From NCBI GenBank assembly GCA_030063045.1, contig JAQSEB010000185.1, positions 124,001 through 188,000 of the forward strand: 64,000 bases of DNA. The letters run 5' to 3'. The stretch comes from Pratylenchus scribneri (lineage: Eukaryota; Nematoda; Chromadorea; Rhabditida; Pratylenchidae). Positions 1 to 11,613 of the stretch are shown here, piece after piece (the first letter of the stretch is position 1; every line of letters starts with the position of its first letter). The notes beneath the pieces are model-generated. The model was given only the letters and a program-made list of their open reading frames with translations, had not been told where the DNA came from and did no database searches. Position numbers and translations under genes: made by a program.

Positions 1-54
1 CATATAAAACTGTAAAACAAATCAAAATTGTCGAATCATTTTCCCCATTTTTAG

Positions 55-276
55 ACCCATGCCTACACCCAAGGCAGAGTTGCCACAAATGATATGGAGC
101 CGGGCGACATTGTTGGCTGGAAAGGTCGTCCATATGGTCATGTGACCGTATACATTGGCTACGGTTGCTGTCAATGCAAATATGTGGATGCCCCTTTGGT
201 GGTGGCCAAAGGAAGCGGAAAATCCCGTTGCAAACATGGCGATTATGGGCGCACTCTTTATTATATGATTTATTGA
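55..276 (+). CDS. NlpC/P60-like cysteine peptidase, C-terminal exon only (gene enters from the left)
   Basis: This is the last exon of a gene whose start lies outside the window. A pyrimidine-rich acceptor ends in AG at 53-54; the frame then runs 73 codons to a TGA at 274-276. An AATAAA polyadenylation signal follows at 299-304. The segment PGDIVGWKG followed by GHVTVYIG is the layout around the catalytic histidine of NlpC/P60 and CHAP amidases, which are papain-fold enzymes that cut peptidoglycan-type or related amide bonds. The nucleophile Cys would sit upstream, outside the window. The exon carries five cysteines (GCCQCKY and SRCKHG among them), which suggests a secreted, disulphide-bonded protein. 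Such enzymes are mainly bacterial, so a transferred gene is possible, but that is inference. The family call rests on one short block and is only moderately sure. Confidence 0.5.
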   Translation, partial: THAYTQGRVATNDMEPGDIVGWKGRPYGHVTVYIGYGCCQCKYVDAPLVVAKGSGKSRCKHGDYGRTLYYMIY

Positions 277-304
277 ATTAACAGAAAGGAAATGCGAGAA
301 TAAA

Positions 305-628
305 GAGAATTCACAATTCTAAAAGAAATCATACAATTAATTTAATCAAAATTTTGTTGAATATAAAATTATTTTAAATAAATAGATGCATTTTTATGTG
401 ATAAAAACTAAAAAAAACCTAAATTAAGAATTGTTTGAAAAATAATTGATAATTAAAGGATAAAGGATTAGAATGTTCCCTGTTCACTCAGAAATTTGTT
501 TACCATATTTTAAATTTACATAATATTTTACAATAAAATGTCTTTATAATAAAGTTGAATCCAGTTGATAATGACATCATTGTTTTATCTTCTTTGATTG
601 GAAATGATCACTTCGTTAGAAGGGGCTC
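305..628. other. Intergenic spacer, AT-rich
   Basis: Short spacer between two convergent 3' ends: the peptidase exon on plus and the secreted-protein gene on minus. I see no coding exon or repeat in it. Confidence 0.5.
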
Positions 629-1303
629 TTATTGTGGTTGTTGATCTTCAGGTGGAGAAGGTTCTACATTCGAAGGTTGTGGCTGGGGCGGTTGTTGATC
701 TCTTTCCGAAAGTTGGGATGGTTGATCTACAGATGGAACAGGATCTATCGGATTTTGATCTATGATGTCTTTCAAATGATAAACCACTGCCTTCACAAAT
801 TTACCATTTGTTTCGGGTCCTGTAAAAAATATAATTAATGAGGTTACATTTTTGTAAATATTTTATATAAATGATTAGTGAAATTAAGTATATAATTTCC
901 GCTTGAATTAATTTTTACATTCATATTTATTTAAAATAAAAATAAAAATTGATTGTTAATAATTTTGGGGACAGTTAAGTTAAGAAGCAGAAATTTTTTC
1001 CTATTATATGAGTCAAAAAGTTAAAATACTTTTATAAAAGAATTTATATATAGTGAGAAAAAAATTCAAAAATTTCAGTGAAAAATTACCTCTAGCATCG
1101 GAACCTGACCCTTCGGCACCTTCAGGTGGGGCCACTCCCCCTTCGCCATTTTCTGGAACTGTTGGTAGAGCTGGTGGTTGTGGTTGAGGTTGTTGATCAT
1201 CGCCAGATGGAGCTGGATCTTCTCCGACTGGTGCGGCATCTTCGGTATAGGCCAAAGTCAAAAATGACAAAGTGAATAAGGCAATCAGAATTAAAGAACG
1301 CAT
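629..1303 (-). CDS. Small secreted Pro/Gln/acidic-rich protein, paralogue A (2 exons, 134 aa)
   Basis: Exons on the minus strand are 1303-1090 and 819-629. The donor is GAG|GTAATT and the acceptor TTTACAG|GACCC, joining in phase 1 to give 134 residues and a TAA stop. Residues 1-20 are a clear signal peptide (MRSLILIALFTLSFLTLAYT). The mature part is low complexity, rich in proline, glutamine, aspartate and glutamate, with repeats of the DQQPQP type, and has no cysteine and no recognised domain. A paralogue lies at 9811-10374 with the same exon layout, splice phase and signal peptide. The encoded product is probably an extracellular, disordered secretion. Its function is unknown; a gland-secreted effector or cuticle/mucin-like role is guesswork. 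The pairing of the two exons is well supported by the paralogue. Confidence 0.75.
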
Positions 1304-1392
1304 TTTTTCAATTAGAATTTTTTTTTGGGAGAATTTATTTTTAAATAAAGAGAAAATGGAAAATTTTAAAATGAATAAATCTCATAATTTTT

Positions 1393-1473
1393 GTACGCCT
1401 TATAAAGGGCCAAATTTTTTGTGAACAAATCCTTAATTATAGAATTTTTCATGTAAACAAATTTGCATAGCTG
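1393..1473 (-). promoter_or_regulatory. Promoter block of secreted paralogue A: TATA box plus octamer
   Basis: Read on minus, CCCTTTATAAGG (TATA core near 1399-1405) lies about 95 bp before the ATG. About 57 bp further up is CAGCTATGCAAATTT (1459-1473), which contains the POU-type octamer ATGCAAAT. The same 15-mer and TATA box recur at the same spacing before paralogue B. No transcription start has been mapped. Confidence 0.5.
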
Positions 1474-3097
1474 CCTTAATACACAATACCCGTTTTATCA
1501 ATGAATCCACAAGGCTAATATGTTTTCGAAACCAAATACACTTTTGTTTTTGTCTGGAAATTTAATAAATTTCTCATCGAATTTGTTTGCTCATATGCAA
1601 TCTGGCAAAATGAATGATTGAATGGAATAGGCATTTGGGACTTGGGATGTTTTATATTTATTTGTTCTAATTAATTTAATTATGATTTGTTCATTTTAGT
1701 TAATCGATTCGAGCAGATGCTGATTAGTATAAGTTTTAGTAGATGTCAAATTTAACAAACAATTTGTCATTGAATTGTAAATTTTCATAACTAAATAAGC
1801 TCGATCTTCGTAGATATTACAATTATTTATTATTTTTTGATTTTTTCACAACTTTAAATTAAATCAGATAATCGGATGATTTGCCTTCTAATGAAGGTGA
1901 CGATCGACCCAAATTTTTTCTGTTTTATTATGCTTTTTTGATTAAAAAAAGTAAATTTAAAATCAAATAAATAAATTATATTCAAAAACAAATTTATTGT
2001 TTTCAATTTTATTTTAAACTTTAAATAAAAGATAGTTGCTAATCATCATAAATTAAATTCAAATTTATTAAATAATTCCCATCACTTGAATGAATGTCCA
2101 CTCAACTTGACCAAAATCTATATAATTTGATATAAACGATTTTTTACCAATTGCTTTAAATTTTTTTTTGCAATTCCAATGCAAAATAGTCGTTGGAATT
2201 TCTAGAAATTTTGCAGAGATCATCGTTGATTTCTATTTCTATTAAATTGTTTCTTCAAAGCAATATCCATGACGTCAAATATGTTCGTTCCTTTACCCTC
2301 CCATAATTCCACAAATGTAAATCCAAGTGAATTGTTGGATTAGGGGGAATTGAAGAGAAAGTGGCCAAAAATTGAGTGAGAGAAAATGGAAAAATTGGGG
2401 GAATTGGTGGGAAGCAAAATATGGGATTTGGGGGTTCAATTTCAATCATGGTCATGGGTGCTGAAATCGCATTGAGAATTATGGATATTAGAAAAGTTTA
2501 GAGAGGTGAGTCCAGTGGATTTGCATATTGCACCGTGCATTTCGAGAGACAATTTCACCATTCGCCAATATCACAAACCCTATGAGGGGTAAATGTCGTC
2601 AACAAGCACATCAAATCATGGCGAGCTCAATATTGAGTGATGAGGGTTTTAAACGAAGAGGGGTAGGCAAAATTGGCCCCATGAATTTTGGGGAATGCGT
2701 GGATTTGTGTACATTAAATTCTGAGGGGATTGAAAAGGTTGCCCACTAAATAATCACAATGTTCCGATCCTCTTAGATTGTTTGATTCAATTCAATGAAA
2801 TTTACCATTTATATTTTTCAAACATTTCATAATTTTTATAATAGCATTAAGGTTCAATACATTAATTACACTTCAATAAAAGAATAAGCTAAAATAGGCC
2901 AATATTATTTCTAAAGAAGGTCAAAAATTTTTTAATTTTCAAAAATATTTTTCTCAAATATTTATCTTCTGCTGGTAATTTTTAATGAATTTATTATGTG
3001 AATTTTTCCAATGTATTAATATCAAATAATTTAAATTTACATTTTTGCTTTTATAAAAGATTAAAATTCCTATAAATAATTAATTCTGCTCCTGGAA
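1474..3097. other. Intergenic, divergent promoter region
   Basis: This stretch separates the minus-strand secreted gene from the plus-strand transporter gene, so it should hold both 5' regions. Short ORFs at 2255-2455 and 2528-2749 have no recognisable protein sequence. No repeat or RNA gene was recognised. Confidence 0.5.
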
Positions 3098-6000
3098 ATG
3101 TCCAATGAAAGCCCAAAAAATGAAGAAATTGATCAAAAATCGTCCATTGAAGAATTGGCACGAAAAACGGGAGTTGATTATGCCTCTGGTCAATTTGGCC
3201 ATTTAGAGGGAATGGATCCTGTGACTGGGTAAAATGAATATTTAATCTTAAATTCTTTAATATTTTAGGATAAATTAAATTCTGAAAACAATTCATTCAT
3301 TTTTAAAATTTATTGCTGAGAAATCCGCTATAAAAATAATATATTTTTAGAAACTATTCAAATTATGCTAAAAGTACAATCATCGAAATTTAGTAAAAAA
3401 ATATTTTTTTTAAATCTATTATTAGGATACTTGTTAAATAACAATTTGACCTTATTCCCATTCATATTTTCCTTTTTTATTGGCAAATTCCGGCATAGGC
3501 GAAATATTTGACGACCTATACACATACACGACAAAATGTTGGCATCAATCTAATCATGATTTGCGAATAGATTAGAGAAAACAAAACTAAGACCAAAATT
3601 CATGTTAACTTTCTAAAATTAATCAAAAAGAATTTGTAAAATAAAAAATACTGAATTTTCCATGCATGAAACCACCAAGATATTTCCTAAAACCGTATAA
3701 ATTTAAGAGATTTCATTCGGGAGTCGAAAGATGATCAAATTAAAAAAGAATCACCGGAGTCCAAAAATTTCCATAAAATCGAGCAACCATTGAATCCTGG
3801 CGCATTGGCTGTAAGAGGAACATTTGACGTCAATGGCAAAAATGATGATGGATTGGGAAATGAAATTGCTGGAGCCAATGAATCCGGAAGCAAAAAGAGT
3901 GTGGAAAGAGCGGTAAGAAAAACACAGAAGAAAATATTAATTTGCCCATAAACTCATTCAATTTGCATAAAGTTTTTAAAGTTTTGCCATAAGAAAATGT
4001 GAAATTCTGATTTATGTTTTTGGCTTTTTAGACAAGAGATTTGACCTATTTGGAAATAAGGATATATGGTTAAAAATTTGGCCAAATTTTAAGATAATGT
4101 ATTTGATAAAATTAATTATTTTTATTGCTAATTAATTTAAAATTCCCTCTTATTTTTTGCAGCAATGGTCCCGTCGACTTGTTCACACATTGAGCAATCG
4201 ACGTCGTGAGGAGGCAAGCGAAGACGAGGATGATGGCGCGGACAATTGCATTTTTGGGCATCAAATTCGCTTCACAATTATGCTCATTTCCACACTGTGC
4301 CTTTCCTCCATACTCTCCAATATTTTGACATTTAATTTCACGTGAGAATGAGTGGGGATTGTCATAGCCAAATTTCAGAAAATTATTGAAATTAAAAATT
4401 GATAGGAAAAATCGAAAATCTAAACAACATTTTTCGAATATTTAAACAATTTAGAAAATCATGGTTTAAAACTAATAGTTTTAAACCATGATTTTCTAAA
4501 TTGTTTAATATTAGACTAATCTTCTAATGGAGGCGAGTCAATAATGCCAATGTCTAGGGTTATTCTTTTGGCCTATAGTAACAATATGGCATTCAAAAAC
4601 CCTAAAAGTTTTCTAAAAATAGCTTTACAAATTTTATGAAAATTTTAAAATTTCTAAAATAGTTGCTTTTCTTCAAAAATTTGAACTCAAAAATATAATT
4701 ATAAAAATTTTTTAATCGAAATTCATAAAATATAAAAACACTAAATTCTTATAAGACATTTTCTGATTAAAAATGGTTTGCCTTTTCGGGATAAGTTTAC
4801 TAAGTTACTCCCTCATTGTGAGCTATTGCCGAAAGAATGGCCAAGGTATAGAAATGCCGTTATGGAAATATTCAGTTTCATTAATTCTAATATCAAATAA
4901 AAAATTTTCACCACAGTTACATTTGCATGGCCGGTGATCGACCCGTAAATTTTACGCAAATGACAAGTAAGAAATAACGCTTAAATGCCTTTTGAACTTC
5001 TTCTTCCATTTAAGATCCATCGCAATGGGAAAGCCTTGGCTATAATCCAAATTTGGATTATTCCAGTGCAAAACGAAGCATGTTATTCATGGCGGTGGCA
5101 ATTGGCGCATTGATCACTGTATTCCCGTTGACCATTTTGCTCAACAAATTTGGCTCAAGGTTCGAACATTTTTTTTCGCATAAATGGATATTTTAAATAA
5201 AGGAAAGGGCTATTTCCTGCATAAATTTGAATAATTTACCAAATTTTTAAGGATGGTTTTTGGCTGCTTGGGTTATACCAGTGCATTGGCAACATTATTG
5301 GTGAATACAAAAAAATTAAAAAATATATTTTTATTTTCCCCTTCCAATTTTATAGTTGCCATTAGCCGCCAATTTGGGCTTCCCATTCATTTTAATTATC
5401 CGCATTGTCCAAGGTAAATAAATAAATAAATTAAAATTTATATAAATAAAAATATTTATATTATTTATAGGAATGATTGAAATAGGATTCTTTCGTAATT
5501 TATTTTTTGAAGTAAATTATATACAAAAAATAGTTAATTTATAGATCGAATTAATTTGTTGAATTTTGTACATCATTCTATTAATCAATCAAATGAATAT
5601 TAGTTTTAAGTTTAGAAAATTTATTACTAATTTATAGCTCTGGATTGTTATTTTTAATATTGAGAAAAAATTGATGAATTTAATGGATTAAAAAGTTATG
5701 ACAAAAAATGCGGAAAAATAGGCTAAAAGAAAACTGGGCATTTTTTATTGTTTTTTGGCCGATAACTTACTGCTGTGGTCAATTAAAACATTTTGATCTA
5801 TCCAATCTCCAATGGTAAATTTAATAATTATTATTCTAAATATTACTCTTATAATTCCCTAATAAGAAGAATTATTTTTCAACTCTACTCGAAAGTAGAA
5901 AAATATTGAAAGGAGATAGAATTGTTAAAGTATAATCTTTAATAAATTTTTATTCTCTTTTCAAGGGGCAGCCTTCTCTGCTTGTTTACCGGTGATGGGT

Positions 6001-9000
6001 TCAATCACCTCGCATTGGTCAACCCTGAAGCAGAATGGAATTTTCATTGCAATTTTATCCAGCTTTTTGCAGGTACGGTGTACTGAATAATTCATTCATT
6101 CACTTTTCATCCATTTTTTTAGATTGCCCCAATTTTTACAATGGTATGGTGGGGAATGGGGACAGGGTGGCTTAATCCCTTATAATAGCCAATTTCCGGT
6201 GAACTTTGTACTTCCTCCCTAGGCTGGCCATCCGTATATTATTTACATGGACTTGTTTGCCTTGTGCTTTTCACTTTGTTCATGCTGGTCAGTTTTTCCA
6301 TTTATTTGTCTGACTATCTGATTAAATTTTATTTTTTTTCAAATTAACAAGGCTTTTAATTATGAGATATCAATTGCCATACAAAAATAGCATTTTATAA
6401 AAATAAGAAATTTCAAAATAATTTTTAACCATTGAATTTTGACTAATGAAAGCCATTGAGCACATTTCAAACCAAAATTCAAGCCCTTTATTACCAAAAT
6501 TACTAGAAATCAAATTTTATATTTCATTTCTATGGGCAAAAATAGACTTTTTAAATTCGAATAAATTTTTGCATAATAATCATGAGTCTATTCGTTTATT
6601 TCCATTTCGGGATATTCGGTATTTCCATACATGTACTATGAGGCAATCTCTCAGATTTGAAGTCTCCGAAAATTAATTTGTACACTAAAAATTTTCGTAG
6701 AAGTAATTTGGGTTTGGGGTATTGTTTAAGAATTTGTAATCATTTTTTTATCATATCTTTGCATATGAAGAAAATAATATTAATTCTCGTCCAATTAAAT
6801 GCAAAAATAAAATGAAGGATAATTTTCATATTCCACAAACCATTTGAATAAATTTTTAAATTAATTCTTAAATTGTAATATTTCTTCCTGCTTTACAGTA
6901 TCATCGCAATTCCCCATTGAAACATCCGCTGATGAGTCGCAAGGAGTTGGTCAAAGTGATGTTCAATAAAGGTGGTTCCATTTATTCGGGACCATCCTCA
7001 ACAACAAATGCTCCACAAAAAATGAAGAAAAAATCCCGAAAAGTTCCATATGCCCAAATGTACAAGGACACCGCAATTTGGGCAATTTTAGTGAGAATTA
7101 TGGTTCAAAAATAATTTTAAAAATTATATCTTTTAAGGTGGCTTCATACGGAAATTTTATGGGCACTCAACTTTCCCTACAATTCATGCCAACATATATT
7201 AACAAGGTAAAATGGAGGAGAGGAGGAAAAGTTAAATAGGTTTTTGTTTTTTGGGCCTCATTAAGTTTCTGAATTTACTCGTCCGCGGAAGTAACAAATT
7301 CTGAAAAGTAATATTCCGTGCAAAATCTAAAAATTTTCAATTCTTTAAAAATTTAATCTATTTTAAATTGTAATTTATCATATATTAAAAATAAAAATGT
7401 TAAAAAATTTTCTCCTCCATTTTCTCAAGGTTTTGCATCTTCCAATAGAACAAACTGGGATGGCATCAGCCATTTCGCCGGTCATTATGTTCTTCATCAA
7501 ATTGGCTGCTGGTCAAAGTTCGGATCGAATTAAGTCAGTAATAGACAATATTAATAATAATTTAGGAATCAATTTCATGAGAATTGTGATATAAAAATAT
7601 TTTAAATATCCTCTACAATTCATTATCTCTCTCCTTAAAATATAATTCTTTCAGATTCATTAGTGATGGCCTGAAATTGCGCATCTACAATTCCCTTTCC
7701 TTGGGCATGATGGGCCTTCTATTCATTTTGTTAGCACTTTTAGACCCGCGGCGAAGTCCAGCGCTTTGTTTGGTTGGCAAAAACAAAATTAAAAGCAAAT
7801 CAAATTTTATTTCTTCAACAAAGATTGTCCTAATCGCATCCACATGCATTTTGGGTTTCAATTCCGGTGGATTCTTCAAATCCTCCCAAATGGTTTCCCG
7901 CCAACATTCTCATTTCACATTGGTTGGTTCATCTATTCGAATGCATAATTTTTAATTTCAGGCCAACATTTCCTTCCTCAATTGTGTTTGTATGCTCATT
8001 GTGCCCTTGTTGAATGAGATTATTGCACCCGAGAATGATCCAGGCATATTTTTGGGGAACCATGGGGCCATGCATTTTAAGAAGAAGAAAAATGCCGAAA
8101 AGAGATTTTATCGTTATAATTTATGAGATGATTTGGTAGATATTAATAAAAAGACTTAAAATTTAGGCATTAATTTATTTTGGCTGAATATACGCCTAAA
8201 TAAGTTAAAGTGAATTTATTGAGTCCATGTTCAGTAGCCAACAAACCAATTTAGGTGATTTTTTAAATGCATTTAATGGCTCAACGTTTCTACTCTACTT
8301 TTTACTAATATATTAACATTTCAAATTATCTAAATTATGTCGAATGGTCATAAAAACTGAATCAAAAATCAAGCTTGTGTATTTTGGTCACAATTTGGAC
8401 AAAATTTTGATAATTTCGAATTATCATTATATTCCCAGGGATAGCCAGAATTTGGGCTATTCAATGCATTTTTTTTAATTCATTCTTATTAATTTATTTG
8501 CTAATTCTGGTTCACTAAAAACGCAACGATCAAGATGGAAATGGTCCTTTCCTATTGTGATCATCATCATCAATATAAAATTAAATTTAAAAATAAATCT
8601 TAAGATGATTGGTCTGTGGTGCTTTGGATTCATGGTTAGTTAATCTTATTTTATTTTTATCAAATTTTCTTATCTCCCTAAGGGATCATTCTGAATGCCA
8701 CAAACATTTTCTTCTGTATTTTTGCATCAGCAAAACCAGCCAAATGGACAGTGGATACTTTTGTACCGAAAAAAGGGGCGGAACGTAGAAAGGAAGGAGG
8801 AGCGAAGAATCAAGATGGAAAAAACAACAAAGGACGATGGGCGCTGAAAGGTAATTTTAATGGTGGTTAGTGGATACTGGATAGAATTTTGTCACTTCAA
8901 TTATTTTAAATGAATATTTGGCTTTATGTTTCGTATCTTTTGAATTTTTAATTTCTTAGCTAAGATAATTTTAATTTGATATTAAAATGCTTTAATTTAT

Positions 9001-9112
9001 TCAAGGGCGCATCACCCCATTGGATAATAACAAAAATGCCAACAAAACGGGGGCAACTGAATCGAATATTGTGGTTACGGTACAGAGAGCAGATGAGCCA
9101 AGTGTTTATTAA
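3098..9112 (+). CDS. SLC17-like major facilitator superfamily transporter (18 exons, 687 aa)
   Basis: Exons: 3098-3228, 3708-3912, 4163-4341, 4917-4966, 5015-5159, 5252-5300, 5356-5413, 5966-6072, 6123-6143, 6189-6287, 6899-7090, 7138-7206, 7430-7533, 7655-7922, 7962-8043, 8605-8634, 8683-8850, 9006-9112. All phases agree and the total is 687 codons plus TAA. The start is the first ATG after an in-frame stop at 3077-3079. The first 140 or so residues are a hydrophilic cytoplasmic tail. After them come about 12 membrane spans, the loop LLNKFGSRMVFG (the MFS motif A position), GQSSDRIK near the second-half equivalent, the family-typical SRQHSH...ANISFLN block, and FASAKPAKWT after the last span. 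This is the vesicular-glutamate/sialin/phosphate type of anion transporter; the substrate cannot be told. The junction 8043/8605 needs a GC donor (CAG|GCATAT). A GT donor near 8116 would instead add a lysine-rich insert. Confidence 0.88.
4442..4508. repeat. Perfect 32-bp inverted repeat with a 3-nt loop
   Basis: Arms 4442-4473 and 4477-4508 are exact reverse complements around the loop AAT. The hairpin lies in the third intron of the transporter gene (4342-4916). Confidence 0.9.
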
Positions 9113-9429
9113 AATATATATGAAATAATTTGCAATGAAGAACGAAAATTTACCAAATTATTAGAAATTTTAATAATTTAATTTTAATTCGAATTAAATT
9201 TTATTCAACAATTAACAATTAGAAAAAGAATAAGAAGAGGGAAATTTTTATTTAAGAAAATTATAAATTTTATTTTATGAAAATCACAAATTTTGGATTT
9301 ATTTAACCTAATAAAAAATTTCAAAATTTTTTGACCCAAAAGGGGGCTTTTCATTTTAATTGGAAAATGACTTTTAATGGTCCGTAACTTGGCCAGCAGA
9401 TATGCCTGCCGTTCAGAAATTTTTTATAT
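9113..9429. other. Intergenic 3' flank of the transporter gene
   Basis: AT-rich spacer after the transporter stop codon, leading into the tRNA-like relic. No exon was recognised. Confidence 0.4.
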
Positions 9430-9444
9430 TCAACTCAGCTTGAC

Positions 9445-9492
9445 GAGCACTCAGTCAGAATGAGCTATAGATCGGATCGTTCGAATCCGATC
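9445..9492 (+). other. tRNA-like relic (D arm and T arm without anticodon arm)
   Basis: CTCA-GTCAGAA-TGAG (9450-9464) can form a 4-bp D-type arm that overlaps an A-box-like CTCAGTCAG. GTTCGAATCC at 9479-9488 fits the polymerase III B box. Around it, GATCGGAT and ATCCGATC (9470-9477 and 9485-9492) form a perfect 8-bp stem with a 7-nt loop. The two arms are nearly adjacent, so there is no room for an anticodon arm. A decayed tRNA or the head of a tRNA-derived SINE is more likely than a working tRNA. Confidence 0.35.
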
Positions 9493-9810
9493 AATGTAAA
9501 TCGCATTAAACAATAGAGAAAAAAAAATTAATTTTTTATTTTCCATTATTTTGTTTTATTTTTCCATATTAATAAGTTTTTATAAAAAATTAAATTTTAA
9601 ACAAATAGGGAAAAATTTATTTAAGCTATGAACTATACCCAAAACTTAAATTAGTATTTGAATCAGAAATATGGGATCGATTAGCAGATTTTAATTGTCT
9701 ATATTTTCAGAATTTTTTATTCACATTTTACATAATTTTAACAATTTTATAATTTCTTTATATGAAAATGAATTCAAAATTCAAATATCCATTTTATTTC
9801 TTCTGAATTA

Positions 9811-10374
9811 TTAATCCAATCGATTGGGCTCTACTACATCCTCTGCTGGAGCCGGTTCTTCATCCGGATTTTGTGGTGGTTGATCATCAGAAGGATATGG
9901 CTGAGGTGGCCCTAAAAGAAATTTAAATAAAATTAAAAATTTCGGAAGCATTTGTCTAATGTAATGATCTAAAAGAATTTCCATTTTCTATTTCTATTAA
10001 TTTTTTTCATAAATTTTATATCTCGATTGGCATAATAATCGGCATTGGCAGATTAGATCTAATGGTTTAAAAAATACATTTTTTATGTGATATTCCACTA
10101 GGGGAGATTCCGAGATTTTAAAAAATGCTTAAAACTTTACTATATTTTAATAAAATTAAATGAAAATTTTCAAAAATTAAAAATAAAATATACCTTCACC
10201 ATCGGCGCCTGGTCCTTCGGCACTTTGTTGGGGTACTTCGGGGTTTGGTTGAGGAGGTGGTGGCTGTTCATCGCTTGGTTGAGCTTGGGCTTCGCCAACT
10301 ACGGCCGACTCTTCGGCATTGGCCACAGTCAAAAAGGCCACAGCAAAAAGGGCAATCAGAATTGTTGCGCGCAT
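9811..10374 (-). CDS. Small secreted Pro/Gln/acidic-rich protein, paralogue B (2 exons, 93 aa)
   Basis: Minus-strand exons 10374-10194 and 9911-9811 join in phase 1 (GAAG|GTATAT to TTTTAG|GGCC) and give 93 residues ending RLD and TAA. The signal peptide MRATILIALFAVAFLTVANA is almost that of paralogue A. The mature part is again proline, glutamine, glutamate and aspartate rich (EQPPPPQPNPEVPQQ; SDDQPPQNPDEEPAPAED) with no cysteine. The second exon is about half the length of that in A, so the mature domain has changed by loss or expansion of low-complexity units while the leader and exon layout stayed. It is likely secreted and disordered; its function is unknown. Confidence 0.75.
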
Positions 10375-10542
10375 TTTTCAAGTGGATTTTTTGAAAATTT
10401 TACTAGAAAAAATTAAAATTTAAGGATATTATATTAATTATTATGAGAAAATTTTTATTAAATTTTCGGATTTTATTTTAATTTATTATACTTAAAAATT
10501 TAATAAAATAAGAAAATGGATAAAATTTCATTAGTCCTTTTC

Positions 10543-10619
10543 GCTTTATAAAGGGTCCATTTTTGCCCTAATCGAATTCATTTGATGGATTCATTCATAT
10601 AAATAAATTTGCATAGCTG
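10543..10619 (-). promoter_or_regulatory. Promoter block of secreted paralogue B: TATA box plus octamer
   Basis: On minus, CCCTTTATAAAGC (TATA core near 10546-10553) lies about 175 bp before the ATG, and CAGCTATGCAAATTT (10605-10619) is about 58 bp further up. Both elements and their spacing match the block at 1393-1473. Confidence 0.5.
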
Positions 10620-11613
10620 TTTTCAATTTTCTCCTGGCTGGAATTGGAAACCTCTATAATATTCTGAAAAACTAAAATCCACCAATTGAAAAATCCTAAT
10701 GCACTTTGAATTTGAAATTGATTTTAAATGCCGAAATTGAGAAGTTAAATTTTGGTGATCCTATGATTTTTATATAAATTAAAGCTGTGTAAAAAATTTT
10801 CGATTTTTTTGTTGGAGCCCAATCCAATTCCATTTATTTTCTATAATAAATTTTAGCCCAATTTTATTTGTTTGTTCATTTGCAATTTTGCCTAAATTAA
10901 TGAAATGGGCAATTTGGAATTGAGCGAAATGGTTCCCTTTTTTTACTTTATTGGATTCTCTTTAATAAATTTACCATTTTTATTATAATATTTGTTCAAC
11001 TGAATTTAATCATTTAATAAGAATTTTTATTTTTTATAGAATTTGTCGATTGAATTGAATGGAATTTAATAATTTCAAATATTTTGGAATTGGAAAGAAT
11101 TCAATGAAAATTTTATCTTATATTTAGCCTTTAGCCATCTTCGGAATAATTATTTATAAATTAAAACACTTTGTAGAAAAAGGTTTTTGCTCCAAAATCA
11201 ACTTCATTGGTTAGAATTATAATAAAAATTTAGTAATACTATATTATAGAGGACCTAGGCTTTCGGAATGCTATAATATTTCACAATTTGATAATTACTT
11301 TTCAAATATGTACAAAAGAATGGTCCGAGTCCGGGAATCAAAAGGCGTGATTCAAAAACTTCTCATACCTTTAATTTTTTAAGATTATTGGCCATAGATA
11401 ATCCTATACCTATCCATATTTTAATAATTAAATTGAAAATTTTTTCCTTTTATTTTATTTATGCCACTATTATAAATTTTGACTTGGTGCCAATTCGGCT
11501 TCCCAAAATTAATGTCAAAGAAAGTGGCATGATTTTATTGTGTATTAAAAAAGAAAATTCGGTCAAGCATTGAGTAAAATTATTCAAATTAAATATTAAA
11601 TTAATTTTAGAAA
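10620..11613. other. Intergenic, AT-rich
   Basis: Spacer between the divergent secreted gene B and the acetyltransferase gene. The short ORFs at 11388-11573 and 11459-11641 are not recognised. The only notable site is a TTTTAG acceptor at 11605-11610, four bases before the acetyltransferase ATG, which could serve spliced-leader addition. Confidence 0.4.
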
